This document shows positions 15,946-24,194 of a stretch of DNA of 31,833 nt, one piece after another (position 1 is the first letter of the stretch; each line of letters opens with the position of its first letter). The DNA lies in the NCBI GenBank assembly GCA_964479445.1, contig CAYZMH010000033.1:1-31833 (forward strand). The letters run 5' to 3'. A program made the position numbers and the translations under genes. Below the pieces are notes generated by a model that saw only the letters and a program-made list of their open reading frames with translations, was not told where the DNA came from and searched no databases. This stretch comes from CAYZMH01 sp964479445 (GTDB lineage Bacteria; Bacteroidota; Bacteroidia; Bacteroidales; GCA-2748055).

Positions 15946-16959
15946 TCATTTTTCTTCTTCCCGGCCGTCTGCATAACGGGCGAATCGCCCCCTGTTTCGC
16001 TCGTGCACCTGGTCGGGACGCGGCCATGGCCATCCGCCAAACTGTGTTTCGCGATAATCGGCAAAGGCCTGCTGGATCTCCTGCCTGGAATTCATGACAA
16101 AGGGTCCGTATTGCATGACCGTTTCCCGGATCGGTATTCCCTGCAGGTAGAGCAGGTAGGCCGGTTCTTTCCCGTTCTCCATTTCTACCTTGCATCCGGA
16201 ATGCAGGTGAGCAGCCTGGTATGCGGGAATCTCCTCCCCGTTCAGGTGCATCGAATCGCCCTGGTAGAAATAAAGGGTACGTTCTGCCTCCTTGGAAGGT
16301 TTGGGCAGCTCCCAGATGGCTCCGCCATCCATGCGGATCAGCCAGATGGCCACCTCGTTCTTCTCCTCGGCTGCCCAGGAATCGGGCGGGGGTGAGGGGG
16401 CATGCCGGGCATCCAGGGTGCCTGCGATGAGTGTGACATCGGTGAGCTTCTCCCGGGAATCGGGGAAGGACACCACGGGAATGTCCTCCTTCCAGAACAT
16501 GGTGTAGTATGGATCCACAAATTTATCGGCTTTGGGCAGGTTCAACCAGATCTGGAAAAGTTCCAGCGGGTTCTCCTCGTCCGTCTTGAGCAGGGGGAAC
16601 ATCTCGGTGTGCTGGATCCCCGCACCGGCAGTCATCCACTGCACATCGCCACTTCCATACCTGCCCGCGGCACCGAGCGAGTCGGCGTGATCCACCATCC
16701 CTTCCCTGACGATGGTGATGGTCTCGAAGCCCCGGTGCGGGTGCACCGGGAAGCCCGGGATCTTTTTTCCGTGGTACATGCGCCACCCGTCTTTGGGAAC
16801 AAAATCGTGCCCGATGCTGCGTCCTGCCAGGGGGGCATCCGGACCCATCTCTTCCGTTCCCCGGGGATAGGCATCTTTGTGATGCACACAAAACAGGAAG
16901 GGATTGTTGGTATCCCATTGGAATCCCAGGGGCTTGATGTTTTTTATACACGTTGTCAT
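15946..16959 (-). CDS. Pirin-family bicupin protein
   Basis: A 337-residue cupin protein of the pirin family. The metal-binding set of the N-terminal cupin is intact: His73 and His75 (HPHRGFET), His117 and Glu119 (GIQHTEM). The second, degenerate cupin covers about residues 190-300. The family includes quercetin 2,3-dioxygenases and redox-sensing regulators; which applies here cannot be seen. The start chosen is the ATG at 16959 (MTTCIKNIKPLGFQWD). The in-frame ATG at 17070 is rejected because the added 37 residues are unlike pirin and span a promoter-like element at 16980-17010. Confidence 0.88.
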   Translation of the reverse strand: MTTCIKNIKPLGFQWDTNNPFLFCVHHKDAYPRGTEEMGPDAPLAGRSIGHDFVPKDGWRMYHGKKIPGFPVHPHRGFETITIVREGMVDHADSLGAAGRYGSGDVQWMTAGAGIQHTEMFPLLKTDEENPLELFQIWLNLPKADKFVDPYYTMFWKEDIPVVSFPDSREKLTDVTLIAGTLDARHAPSPPPDSWAAEEKNEVAIWLIRMDGGAIWELPKPSKEAERTLYFYQGDSMHLNGEEIPAYQAAHLHSGCKVEMENGKEPAYLLYLQGIPIRETVMQYGPFVMNSRQEIQQAFADYRETQFGGWPWPRPDQVHERNRGRFARYADGREEEK

Positions 16960-16979
16960 ATCCGGTTGTTTTATGGAAC

Positions 16980-17010
16980 CCAAGATACTAAAAATGGGCC
17001 TGCCGGCAAT
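16980..17010 (-). promoter_or_regulatory. Probable promoter of the pirin gene
   Basis: On the minus strand ATTG (complement of 17007-17010) is followed after 19 bases by TATCTTGG (complement of 16980-16987), which differs from TAnnTTTG at one of the six fixed positions. It lies about 21 bases from the ATG at 16959. Confidence 0.4.
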
Positions 17011-17232
17011 AGAGACCACCGGGAAGGAAACGGTGCAAGCCGCAGGGCTTAAAAGCTGCCGGTCATACAAGTATGGTTAGCGGGTTCTCCTGGGGACGTG
17101 TAAACCGCATGGACCAGGCTGCCTCCAAAAACCGGTACCGGAACATAAAGGAATGCCGGCATGAACATGGTTGCCGGATTTGATGAATTGTGGAATTTGT
17201 TAAAAGGGCAGACTGTGAACTATCTCTGCGGA

Positions 17233-18627
17233 TTATTCATTACCATACTCCAGGCAGAGTGCCTTGTTGAGAGCAATGATCGCTTTTTTGTAATCGCTGC
17301 GGCTTATCACAAATTGCATGTTCACCTGTTTGAGTGACTGGGAAACAGCCTCGATATTGATGTTATTTTCCAGGAGGGCAGCGGTTGCCCCTGCCAGGGC
17401 GCCCGGTTTGGCAATGTTGGTACCCAGGGCACACACCAGGGCCACTTTATTCTCCGTAACCTCCTGGTAGGTCTCTTTTAACTCCCTGATAAGCTCCTTG
17501 CTGCGGTCTTTTTCCCAGATCACGGTGGTGATGCTGTTGGCATTGGTGGCTTTGAGAATATAGCTGATGTGATAGCGCTCGACCAGTTTCATCAGGTTGA
17601 GGTCAAATCCCACCTGGCCCACCATCAGGGGGTCATGCACCTCAATGGCCATCACTTTGTCGGTCCCGGAGATCACTTCCACCCGGGACTCTTTTCCACG
17701 GTAGTTTCGGGTGATGAGGGTTCCCGGATGGGTGGGCTCGAAGGTGTTACGGATCCGGATACTGATACCGGCCAGTTCCAGGGGTTTGGATGCTTTCGGA
17801 TGGATCGCCTCCATCCCGATATCGGCCAGCTGGTCGGCCACGTTAAAGTTGGTTTGTCCAACGGGCCGGGAGTGCCCGGGACCCACTATGGCCGGATCGG
17901 CGCTGGAAAGGTGGTACTCCTTGTGAATCACAGCCTCGGTTGCTTTTACCTCTGCGGCGACCTTACTGAAGGTCACTTCGGAGTAGCCCCGGTCGAACTC
18001 GCGCATGATCCCTTCTGTTCCCTTGGTATAGCCCGTTGCGATGGGCAGGGTGTTGGATACATCGATATTTTTAAAGGCTTTGCGAATGCGCTCATCGATG
18101 GTCAGGTAGTCGGTATCATTGAATCCGCACAGGTCCATAAACAGGGCATTGATACCCCGGCTGCGAAGGATATTCACCGAGTTGAAGGCGGAATGGGCCT
18201 CCCCGATGGATGCCAGGATCTCCCTGGCGGCCAGCAGGATATTGGCCCGGTTCACATAGCCCGAGGCAAGTACGCCGGCCAGGTTATTCAGGTAATTGCG
18301 GGATTGCTGCACCCGCATGGTGATAAACCGGTCGGCCACGGTCTGATCCAGTCCGATACTGCCGAAGGTCCGGTTGATCGCTATCAGCTTTTGCAACAAA
18401 TCCTCCAGCGCGCTCTCATACCCCTCTCCACTGACAAAAAGATCATAAATCCCCGCTTCCCCGGTCTTTTTATGCTCCAGTAACCAGTTGGTGACGTTGC
18501 TGTAGGCTGAAACAACGAAAATGCGGTTATAATAGTCATCCCCGTCAGCCTGCCCTATGATGATGTTTTCCAGGACTTCACCGAATTCCGACATGGAAGT
18601 GCCACCTATCTTATGAACTGTAAGCAT
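17233..18627 (-). CDS. Aspartate kinase, resembling the ectoine-associated (Ask_Ect) subgroup
   Basis: A 464-residue aspartokinase, catalysing ATP-dependent phosphorylation of aspartate, the first step toward lysine, threonine, methionine and ectoine. The N-terminal nucleotide loop is KIGGTSMS (residues 6-13) rather than the more common KFGGTSV. It continues with RIFVVSAYSNVTNWLLEHKKTGE, GEAHSAFNS, RGYSEVTFSK, IHKEYHLSSADP and EAIHPKASKPL. C-terminal ACT domains cover about residues 310-464, with LVCALGTNI and VNMQFVIS. These motifs recall the aspartokinases encoded in ectoine clusters more than LysC or ThrA, although no ectABC gene is in the window. It is monocistronic here and divergent from leuC. 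Confidence 0.85.
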   Translation of the reverse strand: MLTVHKIGGTSMSEFGEVLENIIIGQADGDDYYNRIFVVSAYSNVTNWLLEHKKTGEAGIYDLFVSGEGYESALEDLLQKLIAINRTFGSIGLDQTVADRFITMRVQQSRNYLNNLAGVLASGYVNRANILLAAREILASIGEAHSAFNSVNILRSRGINALFMDLCGFNDTDYLTIDERIRKAFKNIDVSNTLPIATGYTKGTEGIMREFDRGYSEVTFSKVAAEVKATEAVIHKEYHLSSADPAIVGPGHSRPVGQTNFNVADQLADIGMEAIHPKASKPLELAGISIRIRNTFEPTHPGTLITRNYRGKESRVEVISGTDKVMAIEVHDPLMVGQVGFDLNLMKLVERYHISYILKATNANSITTVIWEKDRSKELIRELKETYQEVTENKVALVCALGTNIAKPGALAGATAALLENNINIEAVSQSLKQVNMQFVISRSDYKKAIIALNKALCLEYGNE

Positions 18628-18653
18628 ATAAACTCTTTTTCAATATGAATCAG

Positions 18654-18661
18654 CGAAAATA
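18654..18661 (-). promoter_or_regulatory. -7-like element of the aspartokinase gene
   Basis: On the minus strand the octamer is TATTTTCG, one mismatch from TAnnTTTG, 27 bases from the ATG at 18627. The -33 element is unclear (TTTC at a spacing of 21). The same octamer occurs at the same distance upstream of the saccharopine-dehydrogenase-like gene. Confidence 0.35.
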
Positions 18662-18720
18662 ACCAAATATTGCTTAAAAGATGAAATATATCTGAAAAAT
18701 GATGGACTCCCGTTCAGCCT

Positions 18721-18744
18721 CGTTCACCGGTATGGCGGTGAACG
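18721..18744. repeat. 9-bp perfect hairpin with a 6-base loop
   Basis: CGTTCACCG (18721-18729) and CGGTGAACG (18736-18744) are perfect reverse complements around GTATGG. No T-tract follows on either strand, so it is not an obvious intrinsic terminator. It is just upstream of the aspartokinase promoter region and could be an operator or a stable RNA stem. Confidence 0.6.
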
Positions 18745-18906
18745 CCTGCCCTGCCCCTGACGGCTTGCTATCAAGCAAGGCTGAAAACAGGAGGTATTTT
18801 CCAGCAACCCATTACCGCTTCATTAAAGTGGTTACACCTTTGTTTACCAGCAAACTGGTTACCCCCTTGAAGATATGGTTAACAATTTGAAATTCAATAC
18901 AATTGC

Positions 18907-18956
18907 GATATACATATTTAAATACATATTTTAATACGTATTTAAATATGTATATC
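18907..18956. repeat. 19-bp perfect AT-rich palindrome built on 12-bp tandem repeats
   Basis: GATATACATATTTAAATAC (18907-18925) and GTATTTAAATATGTATATC (18938-18956) are perfect reverse complements separated by 12 bases. The interior is also three tandem 12-mers: ATTTAAATACAT (18916-18927), ATTTTAATACGT (18928-18939) and ATTTAAATATGT (18940-18951). It is strongly AT-rich within a GC-rich neighbourhood and lies about 280 bases from the aspartokinase start and 450 from leuC. Confidence 0.85.
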
Positions 18957-18996
18957 TTTTATGGAGTTGTCTTATGTACTATGAAACCCGGGGAGA

Positions 18997-19188
18997 GACT
19001 GGCCTGCCTGATCCGGATAAAATTTAAACATTTTTGTTAAAAATCCGTTTTACCTGTTAATTCATAATAAAAAACGTGTATTTAGTTCGGATTATAAACA
19101 TTCTTATCTAAATTTGCAGGTTCAATCAGGATCCAGCCGGCATTGGGATTTGTCCGGACCGGGATAATGCCTGAGAGGCAGGCCAGTC
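18997..19188. repeat. 13-bp inverted repeat spanning the leu promoter
   Basis: GACTGGCCTGCCT (18997-19009) and AGGCAGGCCAGTC (19176-19188) are exact reverse complements 166 bases apart. One arm is upstream of the promoter and the other is in the transcribed leader, so they cannot pair in the leu mRNA. A DNA-binding repeat or looping site is more likely than an RNA stem. Confidence 0.5.
19086..19116 (+). promoter_or_regulatory. Promoter of the leu operon
   Basis: TTCG (19086-19089) is followed after exactly 19 bases by TAAATTTG (19109-19116), a perfect TAnnTTTG. Transcription would start near 19123, giving a leader of about 230 nt before leuC. Confidence 0.5.
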
Positions 19189-19356
19189 AATTTTCACCGG
19201 GGGTTGGTGAAGAGAGCCGGGCGCATGATGTGTTGCGAGAATCAGGATGCGGCGAAGGCAGGAGGTTGATATGTGGGAAAGGCAGGAGGGTAATCACGGG
19301 AATCCCGGTACAGTGGAAGGTTTAATACCGATAAGTCTAAATAAAAAAGAGATAAC

Positions 19357-20769
19357 GTGGCAGGAAAAACACTATTTGACAAGATCTGGGACGCCCATGT
19401 GGTACAGGAGATTGAAGGCGGTCCGAGTGTATTGTATATCGACCGGCACATGGTTCACGAAGTGACCAGTCCGCAGGCTTTTTCCGGACTGGATCAGCGG
19501 GGGTTAAAAGTATTTAGGCCGGAAAACACCGTGGCCACACCCGATCACAATGTACCCACGCTGAACCAGCATCTCCCCATCAAGGATGAACTTTCGCGCT
19601 TCCAGGTAAACCGTCTTACGGAAAACTGCAACAAACACGAGGTTACCCTGTACGGACTCAACCATCCCTACCAGGGGATCGTACATGTAATCGGACCCGA
19701 ACTGGGGCTTACCCGGCCGGGGATGACCATCGTCTGTGGCGACAGCCACACCTCCACGCACGGAGCCTTTGGCAGTGTCGCTTTCGGGATCGGTACCAGC
19801 GAGGTGGAGATGGTGCTTGCCACGCAGTGTATCCTCCAGCCCAAGCCCAAAACCATGCGCATCAACGTGGAAGGGGAGCTGGGTAAGGGAGTGCGCGCCA
19901 AGGATGTGATCCTTTATATTATCTCGAAGATTACGGCCAGCGGCGGTACGGGATACTTTATCGAATATGCCGGAAGTGCGATCCGGAGTCTTTCCATGGA
20001 GGGTCGCATGACCATTTGCAACATGAGCATTGAGAGCGGTGCACGCGGAGGGATGATCGCGCCTGATGAAACGACCTTTGAGTATGTGCGCGGAAGGGAA
20101 TTTGCGCCGAAAGGGGAAGCGTTTGAAGAGGCTGTTACGAAATGGCGAGCGCTGCAGAGCGATGAGGATGCCGTGTATGACCGTGAGATCACCTTTGATG
20201 CTGCCGATATAGAACCCATGATCACCTACGGTACCAATCCGGGTATGGGAACCAACATATCCGGTTCCATACCGGAGGAGGCTGATATAGCCGCGGAAAC
20301 CCGGGCGTCTTTCCGGAAATCCATGCAGTACATGGGATTTCAGCCCGGTGAACCACTGCTCGGGAAACCGGTGGATTATGTATTTGTTGGTAGTTGTACC
20401 AACGGACGCATCGAAGATCTTCGTGAAGTTGCCGAATATGTAAAAGGAAAGCGGAAGTCTGACCATGTCACTGCCTGGATTGTACCCGGTTCAAGCCAGG
20501 TGGAAAAGCAGGCAAGGGAGGAGGGGATCAGCCAGATTCTTGAAGAAGCCGGGTTCCGCCTGCGACAGGCAGGATGTTCGGCCTGCCTGGCCATGAACGA
20601 TGATAAGATTCCGGAAGGTAAGCTTGCGGTATCTACCTCCAATCGAAACTTTGAAGGACGGCAGGGTCCGGGTGCCCGCACCATGCTTGCCAGTCCGATC
20701 ACAGCCGCAGCCACAGCCATCGCCGGGGAGATTGTCAACCCGGTGGATGTCCTGGAGGAAGCGGTCTAG
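19357..20769 (+). CDS. leuC: 3-isopropylmalate dehydratase large subunit
   Basis: A 470-residue aconitase-family large subunit that isomerises 2-isopropylmalate to 3-isopropylmalate with LeuD in leucine synthesis. The three Fe-S ligand cysteines are present at 347 (GSCTNGR), 407 and 410 (GCSACLAMN). The substrate/cofactor signatures CGDSHTSTHGAFG (127-139) and ESGARGGMIAPDETTF (226-241) are intact. It starts with GTG at 19357 (MAGKTLFDKIWDAHVV), which matches the usual LeuC N-terminus. It opens the leuC-leuD-synthase-leuB operon. Confidence 0.96.
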   Translation: MAGKTLFDKIWDAHVVQEIEGGPSVLYIDRHMVHEVTSPQAFSGLDQRGLKVFRPENTVATPDHNVPTLNQHLPIKDELSRFQVNRLTENCNKHEVTLYGLNHPYQGIVHVIGPELGLTRPGMTIVCGDSHTSTHGAFGSVAFGIGTSEVEMVLATQCILQPKPKTMRINVEGELGKGVRAKDVILYIISKITASGGTGYFIEYAGSAIRSLSMEGRMTICNMSIESGARGGMIAPDETTFEYVRGREFAPKGEAFEEAVTKWRALQSDEDAVYDREITFDAADIEPMITYGTNPGMGTNISGSIPEEADIAAETRASFRKSMQYMGFQPGEPLLGKPVDYVFVGSCTNGRIEDLREVAEYVKGKRKSDHVTAWIVPGSSQVEKQAREEGISQILEEAGFRLRQAGCSACLAMNDDKIPEGKLAVSTSNRNFEGRQGPGARTMLASPITAAATAIAGEIVNPVDVLEEAV

Positions 20770-20794
20770 GTTGAACATGTAAAAGGAACAAACC

Positions 20795-21391
20795 ATGCCC
20801 ATTGAAAAATTTAAAGCCATCTCATCCACGGTAGTGCCGCTGCCCATTGAAAATGTGGATACCGATCAGATCATCCCGGCCCGTTTTCTCAAATCGACCA
20901 GCCGGGAAGGATTTGGTGAAAACCTGTTTCGGGACTGGCGATACGATAAAGAGAACCGGCCGCGCCCCGATTTCGTACTCAACCAGGATACCTATCATGG
21001 TGAGATCCTGGCGGCGGGTAAGAATTTCGGAAGCGGTTCCAGCAGGGAGCATGCTGCCTGGGCCATCCATGATTACGGATTCCGGGTGGTGGTCTCCAGC
21101 TTTTTTGCCGATATTTTTAAAAACAATGCCTTGAATAACGGTCTGCTCCCGGTTCAGGTCTCCGAACCTTTTTTGGCGAAACTGTTTGAAATGGTGGAAA
21201 AGGAACCTTCCACGCAGGTTAAAGTGGACCTCCAGGCCCAGGAGATCAGGATTCCTGCTGCCACTATCACCGAAACGTTTGAGATTACTCCCTATAAGAA
21301 GAGCTGCCTGCTGAACGGCTATGATGACATAGATTACCTGTTGAGCATCAAGGATAAGATTGAATCGTTTGAAGCATCCCGCACACGCTAA
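20795..21391 (+). CDS. leuD: 3-isopropylmalate dehydratase small subunit
   Basis: A 198-residue swivelling-domain subunit that partners LeuC. The opening NVDTDQIIPARFLKS and the GKNFGSGSSREHAAW motif (about residues 74-88) are diagnostic, and the length matches bacterial LeuD (about 195-205). It starts 25 bases after leuC and is followed after 14 bases by the synthase-like gene. A substrate-loop change could accept citraconate, which would fit a citramalate pathway, but this cannot be decided by eye. Confidence 0.95.
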   Translation: MPIEKFKAISSTVVPLPIENVDTDQIIPARFLKSTSREGFGENLFRDWRYDKENRPRPDFVLNQDTYHGEILAAGKNFGSGSSREHAAWAIHDYGFRVVVSSFFADIFKNNALNNGLLPVQVSEPFLAKLFEMVEKEPSTQVKVDLQAQEIRIPAATITETFEITPYKKSCLLNGYDDIDYLLSIKDKIESFEASRTR

Positions 21392-21405
21392 AAGGAACGA
21401 TCCCT

Positions 21406-22935
21406 ATGAAAATAATTATGATGGATACGACGCTCCGGGACGGGGAGCAGACCTCCGGTGTATCATTTACGCCGCGGGAGAAACTGAGCATTGCCGGGTT
21501 GTTGCTTGAAGAGTTACAGCTCAACCGGATTGAAGTAGCTTCAGCAAGAGTGTCCCGTGGTGAATTTGACGGGGCAAAGATGATCTTTGACTGGGCCCGG
21601 GAGAACGGGTACCTTGACCGGGTGGAGGTGCTTGGTTTTGTGGATGGAACAGCATCCCTGGAATGGATCAGTCAGGCCGGGGGAAAGGTGATCAACCTGC
21701 TCACCAAGGGGTCACTGAAGCACTGCCAGTACCAGCTCAGGAAGAGTCCGGATGAACACATTGCCGACATCAAAGGCCTGGTGGAGAAGGCCGATGAAAT
21801 GGGCATCCGTGTAAATATTTATTTCGAGGACTGGTCCAACGGCATGCGCAATTCCCCGGAGTATGTCTACCACATGATTGACAGTCTGAAAGAGACCTCC
21901 ATCGACCGTTATATGCTGCCCGATACGCTGGGTATCCTGAATCAGCAGGAGACCTACCGGTTTTGCAGGGATATTCGCACGCGTTACCCGGACCTTAACT
22001 TTGATTTTCATGCCCACAACGATTACGATCTGGCGACCGCCAACGTGTATGAAGCGATCAGGGCAGGTATCGACGGGGTGCATACCACGGTGAACGGACT
22101 TGGTGAGCGTGCGGGGAACGTGCCGCTATCCAGTGTGATCGGGATCGTGGAGGATCATGTAAAGGGGGAGATGGATCTCAATGTGAAGAAATTGTACCGG
22201 GTCAGCAAGCTGATCGAATCGTTCTCCGGGATCCGGATCCCGGCCAACAAACCGCTGATCGGGGAAAACGTGTTTACCCAGACCTCCGGGATCCATGCAG
22301 ACGGTGACCAGAAGGACAACCTCTATTTCAATGACCTGCTTCCCGAGCGGTTCGGACGCAAGCGTACCTATGCCCTGGGGAAAATGTCGGGGAAGGCCAG
22401 CATCATCAAGAACCTGGAGGAGCTTGGGATCGAACTGGACAAGGCTGACATGAAGAAGGTGGCACAGAAGGTAATAGAGCTGGGCGACAAGAAGGAGACC
22501 GTCACGAAAGAGGATCTTCCCTACATCATCTCCGATGTATTGCGGAGTCAGCGTGTCATGGAGAAGATCAAGATCCGCAACTACTCGTTGTCGGTGGCAG
22601 ACGGACTCCGGTCCATGGCCACCCTGAGCATCGAGATCGATAAGAAGGTATACGAAGAGACAGCTTCCGGCGATGGGCAGTACGATGCATTTATGAAGGC
22701 CCTGTGGCGTATCTATGAGCGGCTTGAGAAGAAGCGCCCGGTCCTGACCGATTACGTGGTGAGCATTCCCCCGGGCGGAAGGACCGATGCCCTGGTGGAA
22801 TGTATGATTACCTGGGATTACGAAGGGAGAACGTACAAAACCCGCGGGTTGGATTCCGACCAGACCGTAGCAGCGATCAAGAGCACCCTCAGGATGCTCA
22901 ATATCGTGGAGGGAAACGGCAACGGGACGGTCTGA
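21406..22935 (+). CDS. Alpha-isopropylmalate / citramalate synthase-like enzyme
   Basis: A 509-residue DRE-TIM metallolyase with a C-terminal LeuA regulatory domain. The catalytic DTTLRDGEQ is at residues 7-15 (Arg11, Asp12), the metal-binding HAHND has His202 and His204, and GLGERAGN is present near residue 230. SGIHADGDQKD and a regulatory domain (about residues 380-505) follow. The active-site wording (TSGVSF, HAHNDYDLATAN) differs from classic LeuA (usually PG and HCHND). It recalls the second synthase gene that follows leuCD in many Bacteroidales and is annotated variously as 2-isopropylmalate or (R)-citramalate synthase. It condenses acetyl-CoA with a 2-oxoacid; which one is uncertain. 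No other leuA is in the window. Confidence 0.85.
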   Translation: MKIIMMDTTLRDGEQTSGVSFTPREKLSIAGLLLEELQLNRIEVASARVSRGEFDGAKMIFDWARENGYLDRVEVLGFVDGTASLEWISQAGGKVINLLTKGSLKHCQYQLRKSPDEHIADIKGLVEKADEMGIRVNIYFEDWSNGMRNSPEYVYHMIDSLKETSIDRYMLPDTLGILNQQETYRFCRDIRTRYPDLNFDFHAHNDYDLATANVYEAIRAGIDGVHTTVNGLGERAGNVPLSSVIGIVEDHVKGEMDLNVKKLYRVSKLIESFSGIRIPANKPLIGENVFTQTSGIHADGDQKDNLYFNDLLPERFGRKRTYALGKMSGKASIIKNLEELGIELDKADMKKVAQKVIELGDKKETVTKEDLPYIISDVLRSQRVMEKIKIRNYSLSVADGLRSMATLSIEIDKKVYEETASGDGQYDAFMKALWRIYERLEKKRPVLTDYVVSIPPGGRTDALVECMITWDYEGRTYKTRGLDSDQTVAAIKSTLRMLNIVEGNGNGTV

Positions 22936-23034
22936 CAGACCCTTCTCCGGGTCGGTCTCCATGCACTGAGTTCCCGGATTGAGGAGAGACCAATTAGGAT
23001 AAGCCCTTGTGGCTGTTAACGGATACTATGTATT

Positions 23035-24093
23035 ATGAATTACAACATCGCATCGCTTCCCGGTGACGGGATCGGACCAGAAATTGTGGAACAGGCCATT
23101 AAAGTACTGCAGGCGGTCGGCCGCCGGTATAACCATTCGTTTAATTTTACAGAAGCACCGGTAGGGGCTGCCGCCATTGACCGGGAAGGGGATCCGTACC
23201 CGGTTACCACCCACAAGGTGTGCATGGATTCCGACGCGGTGCTGTTCGGGGCTATCGGGGATCCCAAGTACGATAACAACCCCAAAGCCCGTGTGAGGCC
23301 CGAGAAGGGCCTGCTGGCCATGCGGAAACAGCTTGGACTGTACGCCAATATTCGTCCGGTCACCACCTTCCCTTCCCTGATCCATAAATCGCCCCTGCGG
23401 CAGGACCTGGTGGAGGGAGCCGACTTCGTGGTGGTACGGGAACTCACCGGCGGGATCTATTTCGGTGAACCCCAGGGTCGCTCGGAAGACGGGCAGAAGG
23501 CCTTTGATTCCAATATGTATACGCGGGAAGAGATCCGTCGGATCGCGCAGCTGGGATTCGAATACGCTGCCAAACGGCAAAAGAGGCTGACGGTGGTAGA
23601 CAAGGCCAATGTACTGGCTACCTCGCGCCTGTGGAGAGAAACCGTGCAGGAGATGGCACCCGGTTACCCCGAAATCGAAGTGGACTACATGTTCGTGGAC
23701 AACGCCGCGATGCAGATCATCCAGTGGCCCAAAAAGTTTGATGTGCTGGTCACCGAAAACATGTTTGGTGATATTCTCTCCGATGAAGCCAGCGTGATCA
23801 CCGGCTCGCTGGGCTTGCTGCCCTCAGCTTCGGTGGGAATTCACACCTCGGTGTTTGAGCCGGTGCACGGTTCCTGGCCCGAGGCTGCGGGTCAGAACCG
23901 CGCCAATCCGCTGGCCACCATCCTTTCCGCTGCAATGCTGCTGGAGATTGCCCTTGACCTTACCGATGAAGCCGCGGCCGTGCGAGCCGCAGTGGACCGC
24001 TCCATGGCAGAGGGGATTGTCACCGGGGACATTGCCGCTGATACCCCCTATCCCACCCGGGAAGTGGGGGACTGGATCGCCGCGCAGATCTGA
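23035..24093 (+). CDS. leuB: 3-isopropylmalate dehydrogenase
   Basis: A 352-residue NAD-dependent beta-decarboxylating dehydrogenase that oxidises 3-isopropylmalate to 2-oxoisocaproate. The opening LPGDGIGPEIVEQA, the substrate loop LLAMRKQLGLYANIRPV, ELTGGIYFG, and the metal/NAD signature ENMFGDILSDEASVITGSLGLLPSAS are all canonical, as is the C-terminal EPVHGSWPEAAGQNRANP. It is 99 bases downstream of the synthase; that gap contains a GGTCTC/GAGACC stem but no clear promoter, so it probably belongs to the same operon. Confidence 0.96.
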   Translation: MNYNIASLPGDGIGPEIVEQAIKVLQAVGRRYNHSFNFTEAPVGAAAIDREGDPYPVTTHKVCMDSDAVLFGAIGDPKYDNNPKARVRPEKGLLAMRKQLGLYANIRPVTTFPSLIHKSPLRQDLVEGADFVVVRELTGGIYFGEPQGRSEDGQKAFDSNMYTREEIRRIAQLGFEYAAKRQKRLTVVDKANVLATSRLWRETVQEMAPGYPEIEVDYMFVDNAAMQIIQWPKKFDVLVTENMFGDILSDEASVITGSLGLLPSASVGIHTSVFEPVHGSWPEAAGQNRANPLATILSAAMLLEIALDLTDEAAAVRAAVDRSMAEGIVTGDIAADTPYPTREVGDWIAAQI

Positions 24094-24118
24094 TCACGTA
24101 CCGTTTTCTAAATAAGCT

Positions 24119-24156
24119 CGGTCTATTGACCGGTATGAAGTACTTTCTTATTTTTG
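24119..24156 (+). promoter_or_regulatory. Promoter with overlapping dyad upstream of the SRPBCC gene
   Basis: ATTG (24125-24128) is followed after 20 bases by TATTTTTG (24149-24156), a perfect TAnnTTTG, 39 bases before the ATG at 24195. A 5-bp dyad CGGTC-TATT-GACCG (24119-24132) covers the -33 box and could be an operator or the end of the leu transcript. Confidence 0.5.
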
Positions 24157-24194
24157 GTAAGAGATCATTTCATTGACAACCAAATCTTACCAGG

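Larger units (their letters stand above)
18628..19356. other. Divergent regulatory gap between the aspartokinase and leuC
   Basis: These 729 bases carry no convincing gene; short frames such as 18699-18890 show no domain. The gap holds the divergent aspartokinase and leu promoters, a 9-bp hairpin (18721-18744), a 19-bp palindrome (18907-18956) and a 13-bp inverted repeat whose arms lie on either side of the leu promoter (18997-19009 and 19176-19188). The leu transcript would have a leader of about 230 nt, with GGCATT/AATGCC (about 19139-19170) and CGGGAATCCCG (about 19299-19309) hairpins. It has no leucine-codon run and no T-box consensus. Confidence 0.6.

Noticed and set aside
17071..17232. 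Possible small genes between pirin and the aspartokinase
   Set aside because: Only short frames of about 24 codons without family features; a 6-bp dyad (17156-17177) has no T-tract, so no terminator is called.
18699..18890. 63-codon plus-strand frame in the divergent gap
   Set aside because: No ribosome site, no domain, and it contains the perfect 9-bp hairpin.
19123..19356. Leucine attenuator or T-box in the leu leader
   Set aside because: No run of leucine codons in any short frame and no T-box consensus were found; a 50-codon frame from 19168 has only two leucines.
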